A DNA stretch of 64,000 bases, taken from the NCBI RefSeq assembly GCF_013375935.1, contig NZ_CP056117.1:3658001-3722000 (forward strand). Direction: 5' to 3'. A model generated the notes under the pieces. The model ran no database searches, was not told the DNA's origin, and saw only the letters and a program-made list of their open reading frames with translations. A program made the position numbers and the translations under genes. How positions within the stretch are numbered: position 1 is the stretch's first letter; every line of letters begins with the position of its first letter. This DNA is from Enterobacter cloacae. GTDB taxonomy: Bacteria > Pseudomonadota > Gammaproteobacteria > Enterobacterales > Enterobacteriaceae. Below are positions 7,501 through 16,840 of this stretch, one piece after another.

Positions 7501-10500
7501 ATGAAAAGGGTTTTTATGACGGCTGCATTTACTGGTTTATTTGTCAGTAATAATCCATATGCAGGGGAAAGCTATCTGGTCTATAACCCACACAATATTG
7601 CGGTATTTGAAGTCCGTTTCTTTAACGTTGGCGACGGCCCCTTTATGCCGGACTGGCCGAGCGCGTCTGAGTCAACATGGGATCTTGGCCAGCAACAAAA
7701 AGAAAAAATACTCGATGCCATGCGTTACTGGGCTGAGGTTATTACCCCCAGCCCAGGGCAACTGCCCGCCATTATCAATGTGGGAACGTTCAACGACGAG
7801 AATGCCGCAGGTTCCAGCGAATCAGTGACCGACGGCATCATAAGCCTGACGCAGCTGCAGGGCGCATTGAACGGCATTGATACCGGAGAGCTGACCTTTG
7901 GCTCCCACGCCCAGTTCATCATGGGCAAACTGGATTTTGATAATGTTCCCTATGTGCCCGCGCAGTTGCCGCGCACTGGAAAGGCCGATCTGGTCAGCGT
8001 CGCTATTCATGAGCTGGCCCATGGACTGGGAATATCCAATATGGTTACCGAGCTGCAGGGAAGTGGCACATTCACGCCCGCTTTTGATACCGAGCCTTTT
8101 GGCTCCTGGACCAGCCATCTGCGCGACGATCGTGGTAATCCTGCCCGACCAGGGCAGGTAATATTGTGTAATGGATGCAATAACACATGGGATCCGCAAG
8201 GCTTTGATGTACGGCTCGATAAAGGCTATTTCACCGGCAGGCACGTGGATGAAGTCCTTGCAGGCGCCATGCCTGGCGTGCCGGTGAAAATGTTAGCAGA
8301 CGACGGTTCGGTCGATGATAACTACATGAGCCATATCGAGCTGAAAAACAGCATGATGAGCCATCAGAACTACCGCAATTACACAACGTTTATGGAAGCG
8401 GAACTGGCGTTGCTGCAGGATATGGGGTATCAGATTGACCGACGTAACTTTTTCGGTTTTTCGCTGTATGGCAACGGGCAAACTCTCGTTAACCGCAACG
8501 GCTATTTTCAGCGTAATCAGCAGGCGGATGGCTATCTGGCTGGTCAATACAATACCGCTAGTCTGGGGGTTGGCCTGCATGTGTATGGCAGTAATAACCA
8601 TATCTTTCAACAAGCGGACCTGTTGACGTTAGGGGCTGGCGGCGCGGGCATCCGTATAGACGGGCAAAATAACACCCTGAGCATCGAACCCGGAGTTCGG
8701 GTATACGCCGATGGCGTTAATGGCCGTGGGGTGATGTTTGCCTACGGCAAACAGCACAGCCTTATTCAGCGTGGCGACGTTCAGGCACTGGGCGCCAGTG
8801 GCGTCGGTATCAGTTTTGATTTTGGCAATAATCTCCTGGGTAACGAAGTGGACTACCGTGGATCCTGGCTTCATATCGTGGACGGATATTACGATGCGTT
8901 ATTACCCGAGCTGCAGGGAGCGCTGGTAGACAATGCCGACATCAGCGGACGGGTTGCCGGTAAAGGCGCGGCGATTTATATATCACCGAACGCGCTGGTC
9001 GGTAATATAAATATATTAACGGGTGCCCGGCTGGAGGGTGATATTTATTCGGACTACGCCCAGCGGGATGATTATGGCCAACAGCGGTTAACGCTGCTTA
9101 CCTTCGGTAAGAAGGCCAATGCGTACGGGCAAGCGACGGAAGCTGCCGATGCTGATTTCAGCTTTACGTACCGCGGAAACATTGAAGGTATCAATAATCT
9201 GGCACTGGACGCGCACGGAGGGAAAACCTCGCTTAACGGCGATTTTCAGATTTACAGCATGACTATTGCGCCAGGTGCCAGCCTGTCCGGCAACGCCAGC
9301 TACACGCTTAATGAGGAAGGCCGCTTTGTAAATAACGGGATCCTTGCGCCGGGTAATTCCCTTGGGCAAATCAATATATCCGGCGCTTATCAACAGGGGG
9401 ATACCGGGCAGTTGTTGCTGGAAGTCGACGGGCGCGGCAGGCATGATACTCTGCGAGTGGACGGTCACGCACAATTTGACGGTCAGCTGACGTTTGCGCC
9501 GCAGCCTGACTGGTACGCAACAAACTGGCGTCTGAATACGCAAGATTTACTAAAAACGGACTCTTCCGGCGGCAATTTCAGTGCGGTGAATAGCGTGCTC
9601 CGCTCACCCACGCTAACGCTGCAAACAACGCCTCAGGGAAAGAATGTCTGGCAGCTCTCAATGCTTCGCGCTTCAAACGCATACAGCCGGTATGCGCAGG
9701 ACGCTAATGCGCGGCAGGTAGGGCAAGCGCTGGATAAAATTGTGGCAGAAGCTAAGTCGGATATACAACCGCTGTACCGTACTCTGGACTTCTCAGCCAC
9801 TGATGGCAGGAGTATCAGCAATGCCTTGCCGCAACTTTCTGCGGGCGCCTACAGCGCCATGTTCGCAAGTTCCCTTCACCGTGAACAGCAGATAGCGCGG
9901 ATCGTTGGCGGGCCAAATCCTGTGGTTATGCCGAAGCAGCTGGCGGAAGGCGAATGGCGCAGCTTTGCCATACCCTTTGGCGGCGGCTTCTGGCAACAGC
10001 GTCAGGGTGACAGTGTAGGGTACGACGCCAGCAGTTATGGCATTGTATTCGGTGCTGAAAAACAAAACGATGAGAATCACAACTGGATTTATGGCTTTCA
10101 TGGTGCGGTCAGCGGCCAGTCGGTGACGGTGAAATCACCAGAAACCGCGACCGGGAAAACCACTGCTTTCGATCTGGGTATTCATGCGCGTTACGGCGCA
10201 GAAAGATCCGCAGGAATGTATTTATTCGGCACTGGCCGATTGGGTATTGAAGACAGCTGGCTGGACAGAAACATTAATGTCGAAACTTACGGAGCAAGCC
10301 ACCATGCCACCTGGACCGGATTGTCAGGCTCTGTGTCGGCCGGCGGGGGCTATCGATGGGCGCTGAATAATAATGTGAACGCCGGACCGGTAACGTCATT
10401 GAATTACACCACATTACATCGTCCCGGCGTGAAGGAAAGCGGCAATGACGGCAGCCGACTGATGCTGGGTTCGCAGACCTTCGATTCTCTGAGATCAAGT

Positions 10501-10809
10501 ATCGGGGTGAATGGTAACTGGAATGTACCGCTCGCTTCAGGGGCGTCGATCGCAGCTGAGCTGCAGCTCACCTGGGATCATGAACTGCTTGATGGCAACG
10601 TAGTGCAACAAGCCTCTTTCGCCAGCTATCGAAGCACAGGGTTTAGTTCCCGGAATCAGGTGACTGGCCGTGACGCTCTGGGCGTTAAGGCAGGTATGCG
10701 CTATAAAATCAACGCTGATGTCGAACTGGGCATCGGGGTTGAAAGCGAAATGTTTCGTTCTGGCTATGACTCGATCGCAGGTAATCTTTCAGCCACCTGG
10801 CGTTTCTGA
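7501..10809 (+). CDS. Autotransporter with N-terminal zinc-metalloprotease motif
   Basis: A type V secreted protein of 1102 residues. The ATG at 7501 is preferred over 7492 because AAGGA (7488-7492) then has an 8-base spacing. A signal peptide ends near NPYAG. Residues about 25-330 resemble a metalloprotease domain with HELAHGLGISN at about 170-180 (zinc-binding HExxHxxG) and a later NSMMSH stretch that could be a Met-turn. The third metzincin ligand position is Asn instead of His/Asp. A Gly/Asn-rich beta-helical passenger follows (GAGIRIDGQNN, GVGISFDFGNN, GKGAAIYISPNA). The last 260 or so residues form an autotransporter beta-barrel ending in WRF. It could be a surface or released protease or an adhesin; no close named homologue is recognised. 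Confidence 0.85.
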   Translation: MKRVFMTAAFTGLFVSNNPYAGESYLVYNPHNIAVFEVRFFNVGDGPFMPDWPSASESTWDLGQQQKEKILDAMRYWAEVITPSPGQLPAIINVGTFNDENAAGSSESVTDGIISLTQLQGALNGIDTGELTFGSHAQFIMGKLDFDNVPYVPAQLPRTGKADLVSVAIHELAHGLGISNMVTELQGSGTFTPAFDTEPFGSWTSHLRDDRGNPARPGQVILCNGCNNTWDPQGFDVRLDKGYFTGRHVDEVLAGAMPGVPVKMLADDGSVDDNYMSHIELKNSMMSHQNYRNYTTFMEAELALLQDMGYQIDRRNFFGFSLYGNGQTLVNRNGYFQRNQQADGYLAGQYNTASLGVGLHVYGSNNHIFQQADLLTLGAGGAGIRIDGQNNTLSIEPGVRVYADGVNGRGVMFAYGKQHSLIQRGDVQALGASGVGISFDFGNNLLGNEVDYRGSWLHIVDGYYDALLPELQGALVDNADISGRVAGKGAAIYISPNALVGNINILTGARLEGDIYSDYAQRDDYGQQRLTLLTFGKKANAYGQATEAADADFSFTYRGNIEGINNLALDAHGGKTSLNGDFQIYSMTIAPGASLSGNASYTLNEEGRFVNNGILAPGNSLGQINISGAYQQGDTGQLLLEVDGRGRHDTLRVDGHAQFDGQLTFAPQPDWYATNWRLNTQDLLKTDSSGGNFSAVNSVLRSPTLTLQTTPQGKNVWQLSMLRASNAYSRYAQDANARQVGQALDKIVAEAKSDIQPLYRTLDFSATDGRSISNALPQLSAGAYSAMFASSLHREQQIARIVGGPNPVVMPKQLAEGEWRSFAIPFGGGFWQQRQGDSVGYDASSYGIVFGAEKQNDENHNWIYGFHGAVSGQSVTVKSPETATGKTTAFDLGIHARYGAERSAGMYLFGTGRLGIEDSWLDRNINVETYGASHHATWTGLSGSVSAGGGYRWALNNNVNAGPVTSLNYTTLHRPGVKESGNDGSRLMLGSQTFDSLRSSIGVNGNWNVPLASGASIAAELQLTWDHELLDGNVVQQASFASYRSTGFSSRNQVTGRDALGVKAGMRYKINADVELGIGVESEMFRSGYDSIAGNLSATWRF

Positions 10810-10857
10810 TGTCTGAGGACGAGAAAATAACAGGGCTGGTAATTTAACTCACCGTAT

Positions 10858-10874
10858 CCCCGGCGTTGCCGGGG
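10858..10874. terminator. Hairpin between convergent genes
   Basis: CCCCGGC-GTT-GCCGGGG forms a 7-bp GC stem between the autotransporter stop and the convergent OBAP-family gene. There is no clear U-run on either strand. Confidence 0.45.
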
Positions 10875-10895
10875 TATTCCTGAAGGTTTTTGATA

Positions 10896-11657
10896 TCAGA
10901 AATGGCTTGTGTCTCCCTGGCCATGCTCACCTGAACCTTTAACCCGCTTAAGCTGGATCTCTTCACCACGTTGCCAGGCATCCGCTCCCTTAGCAACCGG
11001 GTGCGCAACAATATCCTTACGTTCTTCTTTGATGGCTTGCGTGTTCACGTCAAAGCGTCGATCTCTGTCCGCCAGGAGTTTAGGGTCTAACTGCCCTTCC
11101 CCGGTAAAGCCCATCATCAGTGCCGGAATGCCGAGCGGCAGCTTTTTATCGCGGTCGGTGTGCCAGGTATGCCAGGTCTTGCCGTAGGTATTCACAATTT
11201 TGCTCATCAATGCTTTGTCAGCCACTGCAGGTAAACCTGGCGCAATCAGGCTGCCGGATTTCACTTCATATTGATGGCTGTGCCACAATTTTTTTTCTTC
11301 CTGCGGCAGTGTGTTAAACAAACGCTCACTAATGATGTACTCAACGCCCATTAAACGGGCATCTTTGGTGTTTCCGTCGTAGATCACCGCCTGCATCACG
11401 TCCTCATTCAGGACGGTTACATAATGATGGGCTTCCATCTGGCCATTTTTATCCCCGCTATAAAAATGGAAACCGTCAAGGTAGGCGCTAATTGCATCAA
11501 TGGGCGGACGGGACTGGATAAGCTGAGCGCCGGCTTCAAGCGTGCTCGTCCCGACGGAGGTTTTTGCACCCGGAACAGGCGTATTTGAAGGGGTATTATT
11601 CGCGCCGCAACCCACCAAAGTCAGGCTCGACAATAATAAAAGCGATAATGGTTTCAT
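10896..11657 (-). CDS. OBAP (DUF1264) family lipoprotein
   Basis: A 253-residue protein with a lipoprotein signal (MKPLSLLLLSSLTLVGCG; lipobox LVGC, Cys17) followed by a disordered Asn/Thr/Pro spacer and a DUF1264/oil-body-associated-protein domain (DAISAYLDGFHFYSGDKNGQMEAHHYVTVLNEDVMQAVIYDG..., KKLWHSHQYEVKSGSLIAPGLP, KTWHTWHTDRDKKLPLGIPALMMGFT). The fold is widespread in plants and bacteria and its bacterial function is unknown. Many His residues (HHY, WHSH, WHTWH) are conserved-looking and could bind metal; that is inference. It has a good GGAGGGTC ribosome site and appears monocistronic. Confidence 0.85.
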   Translation of the reverse strand: MKPLSLLLLSSLTLVGCGANNTPSNTPVPGAKTSVGTSTLEAGAQLIQSRPPIDAISAYLDGFHFYSGDKNGQMEAHHYVTVLNEDVMQAVIYDGNTKDARLMGVEYIISERLFNTLPQEEKKLWHSHQYEVKSGSLIAPGLPAVADKALMSKIVNTYGKTWHTWHTDRDKKLPLGIPALMMGFTGEGQLDPKLLADRDRRFDVNTQAIKEERKDIVAHPVAKGADAWQRGEEIQLKRVKGSGEHGQGDTSHF

Positions 11658-11944
11658 TGACCCTCCCTGTAAAAGTCGCTTTACTGAAAGTAGTACATTC
11701 GCGCAGACACGCCAGGAGAATTTTTATTAAACCATCGGGCAAACGGGCGTACCTTCCGTTTAAGAACACCATTTATATTTATGCCCAGACGCTATAAATC
11801 TTTTATACCATCTGTTATCCGGTTAATAGTCGCTTAACCACCATCACTATGAATTTATATGACGGAAAATCAGCGAAATAGCCAAACTGATGCGCCGTGA
11901 GCAGCAAGTCCATTTGCTGCCGGACGTAAATGAGTCTGCATAAT

Positions 11945-13315
11945 TCAGATGAAGGATACCGAACCGCCGAACTCCATATAAATTTTTGCCAGATTATTTA
12001 ACTGGTTAAAGCGATTTTCGCTCAGTAACAGTTCGGCCTGACGGCGTTTCTCCTGGGCATCAAGCCAGAAAGAAATTCGCACCGCGCCCTGCCGGTAGCG
12101 AACTTCGTTTAGCCTCTCTGATTTTTTCGCCAGTTCCAGACCTTCACGGAGAAGCGTCCCCTGTTCCAGGAGTTGATGACGCAAAGCAAGCGCATCTTCT
12201 ATGCTGCTCATCGCCTTGTAAAGTTCCTGCTTAAACTCCAGAACCCGTTGTTCGTAGTCGTTGCGGGCAATCTTCACGTCCATGCCCCTTTCTCTCCATT
12301 CCAGGAACGGCAGGGTCAGGTTTGCTCCAACAGAGCCTACAGGATTTTGCAGGAAGGCCATGAGGGTGTTGCTGCTGGTGCCAAGCGAGCCGGTCAGACT
12401 AAACGCTGGATAAAATTCAGTACGCTGGACGTCAACGGTGGCCAATGCTTCCCGTACCCGCCACTCTTTAGCGCTGATATCTGGCCGATGCCGCAGCACG
12501 TTGACCGGAATCTTTTCACTGACCTGCGGCAGCGGCCCCATGGGTAACGCTTTCGGTTCGACTATCGAGCTGCCCGGCGCGGTACCAAGCAAAACGGCTT
12601 GCTGATTGAGCACCTGTAAACGTTCATTCTTCAATGCCGCCAGCCTGTTTTCCTGCGAAAGTACGCCCTGCTGAGCATCCACAACATCCAGAGAGGAAGC
12701 GCCGCCCGCGGCATAACGCGCCTTGGCCAGGCGCAGCGTCTCTTTTGCATAGTCGATACTTTGTTGCAGGACAGACAGCTGCTGGTTAATAAAGCCTAAA
12801 CGCCAGTAATTATTACTGGCATTTGAAAGCAGCGTCAGGCGGGCAGCGCGGAGATCCTCTTCCGAGGCAAAACGTGCCCACGCCTTCGCGTCGCGCTGCC
12901 GCGCTATTTTGCCCCACAGATCCAGCTCATAGCTGGTATTAATATTGGCAGAGCTGCTCCTGCTCCAGCTGGCTGAGCCGTTCAGCTGTTTTTCACCGTT
13001 AAGGCCGAGCGAACCTTTGAGTCCCGGATCGTTTGCGATGCCAATCCGCTCTTCGTCCAGTCGGGCGCGATAAACACGCAGTACCGCTCCAGCGACATCG
13101 TTATTGCGCGCCATAACCTGCCGCAGCCAGCCGTTGAGGTCTGGATCGTTAAAGGCCTGCCAGTCGAACGGCACCTTCTCTTCCACAGCATCAGCCTGAT
13201 ACCAGCTGGCAGGATATTTCACCTCAGGAGGCTGATAATCGCTTTTCAGCGAGTTTGCGCAGCCAGCGCTAAGCAGGAAAGCAAGGCATACCGTTAAAGG
13301 AAATACTATTTTCAT
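11945..13315 (-). CDS. Outer membrane efflux lipoprotein (NodT/TolC-type)
   Basis: A 456-residue outer membrane factor with a lipobox (LAFLLSAGC, Cys19), the NodT-subfamily feature. Two repeated OMF units are visible: the first contains YELDLWGKIARQRDA, the second ANLTLPFLEWRERGMDVKIARNDYEQ. It would form the trimeric outer-membrane channel for the MacAB pair encoded just upstream; the start lies 3 bases after the macB stop, so the three are one operon. This arrangement resembles MacAB-OMP or PvdRT-OpmQ systems that carry their own channel rather than using TolC. The 287-base spacer beyond its start-distal end (11658-11944) shows no further gene. Confidence 0.9.
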   Translation of the reverse strand: MKIVFPLTVCLAFLLSAGCANSLKSDYQPPEVKYPASWYQADAVEEKVPFDWQAFNDPDLNGWLRQVMARNNDVAGAVLRVYRARLDEERIGIANDPGLKGSLGLNGEKQLNGSASWSRSSSANINTSYELDLWGKIARQRDAKAWARFASEEDLRAARLTLLSNASNNYWRLGFINQQLSVLQQSIDYAKETLRLAKARYAAGGASSLDVVDAQQGVLSQENRLAALKNERLQVLNQQAVLLGTAPGSSIVEPKALPMGPLPQVSEKIPVNVLRHRPDISAKEWRVREALATVDVQRTEFYPAFSLTGSLGTSSNTLMAFLQNPVGSVGANLTLPFLEWRERGMDVKIARNDYEQRVLEFKQELYKAMSSIEDALALRHQLLEQGTLLREGLELAKKSERLNEVRYRQGAVRISFWLDAQEKRRQAELLLSENRFNQLNNLAKIYMEFGGSVSFI

Positions 13316-13318
13316 GGG

Positions 13319-15259
13319 TTACTCGCTGGCCAGTGAAACGACCGGATCCATCCTTGCTGCCTTGCGGGCAGGGAGATAACCAAAGATCATGCCGATTAAC
13401 GTTGAGCAGAAGAAGGCGGCAGCAGCGGCCTGCCACGAATAAATGGCGGTGAAAATGCCGCCTGCCAGCGCGGTGAACAGCGCTCCGGCGGCATACGACA
13501 GGGCAATACCTAACGCTCCGCCTATTAGACATACCAGCACAGCCTCAATCATAAACTGCTGCATGATATCGCCCTGACGCGCACCGACCGCCATTCGCAC
13601 ACCAATCTCATGGGTCCGTTCAGTGACCGACACCAGCATGATATTCATCACCCCAATACTGCCAATCATCAGCGAGATGCAGGCCACCATCAGAATCAAG
13701 ATGCTAAAGGTCATTGAGGTCCGTTCGATTGATTGTCGAATCTGCTCGTAATTATAAAGCTGGAAGTCTTTCACGCCGTGGCGTTGGGTCAGAAGCTGAG
13801 AAATAGCGCTAACCGCTGCCTCGTTGGCAACATCATCCTTAAGCCTTACGCTGATGCTGGTCAACACAGGTTTTCCTGTCATTCGGTACATCACCGTGCT
13901 GTAAGGCATCCAGACGTTTATGCGATTAGGCGCATAGCTTCGGCTGTTCCCTTTGGCGATGCCGACAACCCGTGCAGGCACTGAACCCAGAAAAACGATT
14001 TGCCCAAGTGCCTTTAGTCCTGCATCGTCAAATAACGCCTTGCGGGCGTTTTCATCAATGATGACCTCCTGCAAGGCATTTCGATCGTCCCGGAAAGTTG
14101 ATCCCTGCATCAGTTCAATACCGTTTACGCGAAAATGATCGCGCCCAACGCCATTGATCGTGGCGGTAGCGGATTTACCGAGAAAGCGAATGTTGTCTGA
14201 AGCGTTAACTTCGGGGCTGACGCTGTCAACAAACCCCTGCTTTGCTAATGCTTCGGCGTCTGCCGGGACCAGCGTACGAATGCCTTCGGTGCTGTCGTCA
14301 AAGAAATCCCTTCCCGGGTAGATGCTCACCACGTTGGTTCCAAGCTCCTTGATATTCTCAAGGGTTCGCTGTTTCGCGCCTTCACCCAGCGCCACCACCG
14401 TAACAACCGCGGCGATACCAAAAATAATGCCCGTCATGGTTAACGTCGTACGCAGGCGATGCGCATTCATCGCTTTTAACGCCATGTGCAGAGATTCACG
14501 GGTACGGTCAAAAATACTTTGCCACCAGCTCTGCTGAACGCTGTCTGGTGGTGTAAGGGCAACCCCGGAAGTAACTCGACTACCGGTATCAGAAATAATT
14601 TCACCGTCACGCAGCTCAATAATACGGTTAGCATGCTGCGCTACCTTCATATCATGCGTCACCATAACCACGGTATGACCACGCTGATTCAGTTCACTGA
14701 GTATTGACAGCACTTCCTGACCGGACTGCGTATCCAGCGCGCCGGTTGGTTCATCCGCCAGAATGATTTCACCGCCGTTGATCAGCGAGCGGGCAATACT
14801 GACACGCTGCTGCTGGCCGCCTGAAAGCTCTCCCGGCTTATGATGTTCACGCCCTTCCAGCCCGAGTCTTCCAAGCAGGGTAGCCGCGCGCAGACGGCGC
14901 TTTTCGCGCTCACTATTGGCATAAATCGCCGGAATTTCAACGTTACTTAACGCGCTCAGGTCGGGCATTAAATGATAACGCTGGAAGATAAAGCCGATGT
15001 GCTCCCGGCGGATCCTTGCCAGATCGTCAGGTGAAAGCTGGGCGGCATTTTGACCGCTGATATAGTAGTCGCCACAATCAGGGACATCGAGACAGCCCAT
15101 AATATTCATCAGGGTTGACTTACCGGAACCGGAGGCGCCGATGATCGCTACCATCTCCCCTGCTGCGATAGTCAAATCAATCCCTTTTAGCACGGTGAGA
15201 TCCTGTCCACCGTTCCTGTAGGTGCGGCTGATGCCCTTGAGTTCTATGATATTACTCAA
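13319..15259 (-). CDS. macB: MacB-type ABC transporter, fused ATPase and permease
   Basis: A 646-residue inner membrane protein. The N-terminal ATPase has Walker [10 protein letters not shown] near 41-49, signature LSGGQQQR near 139 and Walker [11 protein letters not shown] linker precedes the first membrane helix ([24 protein letters not shown]). A large periplasmic domain is followed by three C-terminal helices with the family motifs [25 protein letters not shown] and [15 protein letters not shown]. With MacA and an outer membrane channel it forms a tripartite pump that exports macrolides, peptides, haem precursors or siderophores from the periplasm. Its ATG overlaps the macA stop by 4 bases, which implies coupled translation. 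The substrate cannot be told from sequence. Confidence 0.93.
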   Translation of the reverse strand: MSNIIELKGISRTYRNGGQDLTVLKGIDLTIAAGEMVAIIGASGSGKSTLMNIMGCLDVPDCGDYYISGQNAAQLSPDDLARIRREHIGFIFQRYHLMPDLSALSNVEIPAIYANSEREKRRLRAATLLGRLGLEGREHHKPGELSGGQQQRVSIARSLINGGEIILADEPTGALDTQSGQEVLSILSELNQRGHTVVMVTHDMKVAQHANRIIELRDGEIISDTGSRVTSGVALTPPDSVQQSWWQSIFDRTRESLHMALKAMNAHRLRTTLTMTGIIFGIAAVVTVVALGEGAKQRTLENIKELGTNVVSIYPGRDFFDDSTEGIRTLVPADAEALAKQGFVDSVSPEVNASDNIRFLGKSATATINGVGRDHFRVNGIELMQGSTFRDDRNALQEVIIDENARKALFDDAGLKALGQIVFLGSVPARVVGIAKGNSRSYAPNRINVWMPYSTVMYRMTGKPVLTSISVRLKDDVANEAAVSAISQLLTQRHGVKDFQLYNYEQIRQSIERTSMTFSILILMVACISLMIGSIGVMNIMLVSVTERTHEIGVRMAVGARQGDIMQQFMIEAVLVCLIGGALGIALSYAAGALFTALAGGIFTAIYSWQAAAAAFFCSTLIGMIFGYLPARKAARMDPVVSLASE

Positions 15260-16443
15260 GATACAAACCCTTCCCCGGGCGCTTTTTCACCCGGCTGCGA
15301 TAACACAACATGTTCCCCAACGTTTAAGCCTTCCAGGACCTGAATATCCACACTGTTAGTAATGCCGGTTTTGACATCGCGGGTTTCCAGCCGGTTATCA
15401 CTGGTTAACACCTGCACCTGCTGCTTGTTGCCATTAACTTTGTGAACAGCCTGAATCGGCACCAGCAACGTATTTTTAGCTTCTCCAGACAGCAAGGACA
15501 CCTGTGCTGTCATGGCAATTCGCAGACGGTTTTCTGGATTGGGAACATCCAGCAGCGCGTTGTAGTACACCGAAGCATTTGACGTGCCTGACCCCGAGGC
15601 TGAGCTACTGCTGGCCAGGGTATCATCTTTCATAACCGACTCAGGTGCCAGTTCAACGGTACGTAACGTGGCGTCATAATGCTTATCCGGCTCCGAAAAA
15701 ATGGTGAATCTGGCTTTCTGTCCCGGTGAAATTCGCGTGATATCCGCCTCAGAGATCTGGGCTTTAATTGTCATAACGTCCAGACGAGCGAGTTTGATAA
15801 TGGTCGGCGCACTTTGGCTGGAGTTAACCGTTTGGCCCTGTTGGGTGACAACGGCAATAACAATGCCGTCCATTGGAGCAACAACTTTTGTATAACCCAG
15901 ATCGACCTTTTTCTTATCGACATCAATTTGCGACTGGACGAGTTTGGCGTTCAATGCCGATAGCTCAGCGCGAGTAGTCGCCAGCGTGGTTTCAGCCGTT
16001 TCGAAATCTTCCCTCGAGCTGGCATCCTCGTTTAGCATCTGGCGCTGGCGCTTAAAACGCAAAGAGGCTTGCTTCAACTGCGCCTGCTTAGCCTGAAGCT
16101 CTGCTTTGACCACGTTGAGAGCGGCCTCGGCGTTGCGTAAATCATTACGCTGCGGTACGTCATCAATTTCAGCGATTAGCTGCCCTTTCGTGACGCGATC
16201 GCCTAACTTCACTTTCAGCGACTTAACCTGGCCAGAAACCTGTGCCCCAACGTTGACCCGCTCAATCGCATCAATCCGACCGGTAGCAAGTACGGCGTTT
16301 TCAATATCGCCGAGGCGTACTGGAGCGGTAACATAATCAGGAACCTGTGGGCTTTTCAGGAAGAAGAACAAGGCGATGCTAAAAACAATTAGCAGAGCCG
16401 CAGCACAGGCCAATACGCGACGGGGTGGGGATTTTATTAACAT
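15256..16443 (-). CDS. macA: MacA-type periplasmic adaptor
   Basis: A 395-residue membrane fusion protein and first gene of the macA-macB-OMF operon. One N-terminal helix (residues about 9-29, VLACAAALLIVFSIALFFF) anchors it in the inner membrane. A biotinyl-lipoyl half-motif follows (GQVSGQVKSLKVKLGDRVTKGQLIAEID), then a long coiled-coil hairpin (about 95-180) and the second lipoyl half (VDLGYTKVVAPMDGIVIAVVTQQGQTV), with beta-barrel and membrane-proximal domains to the C-terminus. A Ser/Gly-rich insertion (SSSSASGSGTSNAS) lies near residue 280. It would form the hexameric funnel between MacB and the outer membrane channel. Confidence 0.92.
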   Translation of the reverse strand: MLIKSPPRRVLACAAALLIVFSIALFFFLKSPQVPDYVTAPVRLGDIENAVLATGRIDAIERVNVGAQVSGQVKSLKVKLGDRVTKGQLIAEIDDVPQRNDLRNAEAALNVVKAELQAKQAQLKQASLRFKRQRQMLNEDASSREDFETAETTLATTRAELSALNAKLVQSQIDVDKKKVDLGYTKVVAPMDGIVIAVVTQQGQTVNSSQSAPTIIKLARLDVMTIKAQISEADITRISPGQKARFTIFSEPDKHYDATLRTVELAPESVMKDDTLASSSSASGSGTSNASVYYNALLDVPNPENRLRIAMTAQVSLLSGEAKNTLLVPIQAVHKVNGNKQQVQVLTSDNRLETRDVKTGITNSVDIQVLEGLNVGEHVVLSQPGEKAPGEGFVS

Positions 16444-16503
16444 GGCGCAGGTTTTCCATAACGATAAAACATTGAATCAGGCATCATCGTAACATCGCCA
16501 GTA

Positions 16504-16545
16504 TTTACCGGAGGTAAACGCTACGCTATTTGTCGAAATAGCGTA
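16504..16545. promoter_or_regulatory. Two adjacent palindromes upstream of macA
   Basis: TTTACC-GGA-GGTAAA (about 16504-16518) is followed by TACGCTATTT-GTCG-AAATAGCGTA (16522-16545), a perfect 10-bp inverted repeat with a 4-base spacer. They lie about 60-100 bases upstream of the macA start, where a repressor operator is expected. A transcript hairpin is the alternative. No regulator gene is adjacent. Confidence 0.45.
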
Positions 16546-16567
16546 ATCGGGCTCCTCCACCCCGCAA

Positions 16568-16702
16568 TCAATTACGTAGCCGCCAGTAAACCGCCGCCAG
16601 ATTGGAGTTCTGCGCCGGAATCGACAAAATTTCCGACAACCATTTGCATTCAGACATCACCGAGCGATCGGCCCCCACACGATAATCCTGCTGAGTCAGG
16701 TC
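16568..16702 (-). pseudogene. Short coding-like remnant, unidentified
   Basis: A 44-codon open stretch on the minus strand reads DLTQQDYRVGADRSV... and ends ...NSNLAAVYWRLRN before a stop. Its amino-acid mix looks coding, but it has no start codon with a ribosome site and is preceded by a stop about five codons upstream. It may be the 3' scrap of a deleted gene. I do not recognise the family. The rest of the 16444-16840 spacer holds the two palindromes and an AT-rich leader for the next gene. Confidence 0.3.
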
Positions 16703-16840
16703 GTATGATGGCCTTCACATTTTTCACTTTCCAGTTCCTGATTTTTCAATCGGGAATCAACCAGTAGCGGTTTTTTATATCAATTACGTTCGTCTTTCTT
16801 AAAGGTAAAAATCTCACCTGCACCTTTAAGGAATATGATT

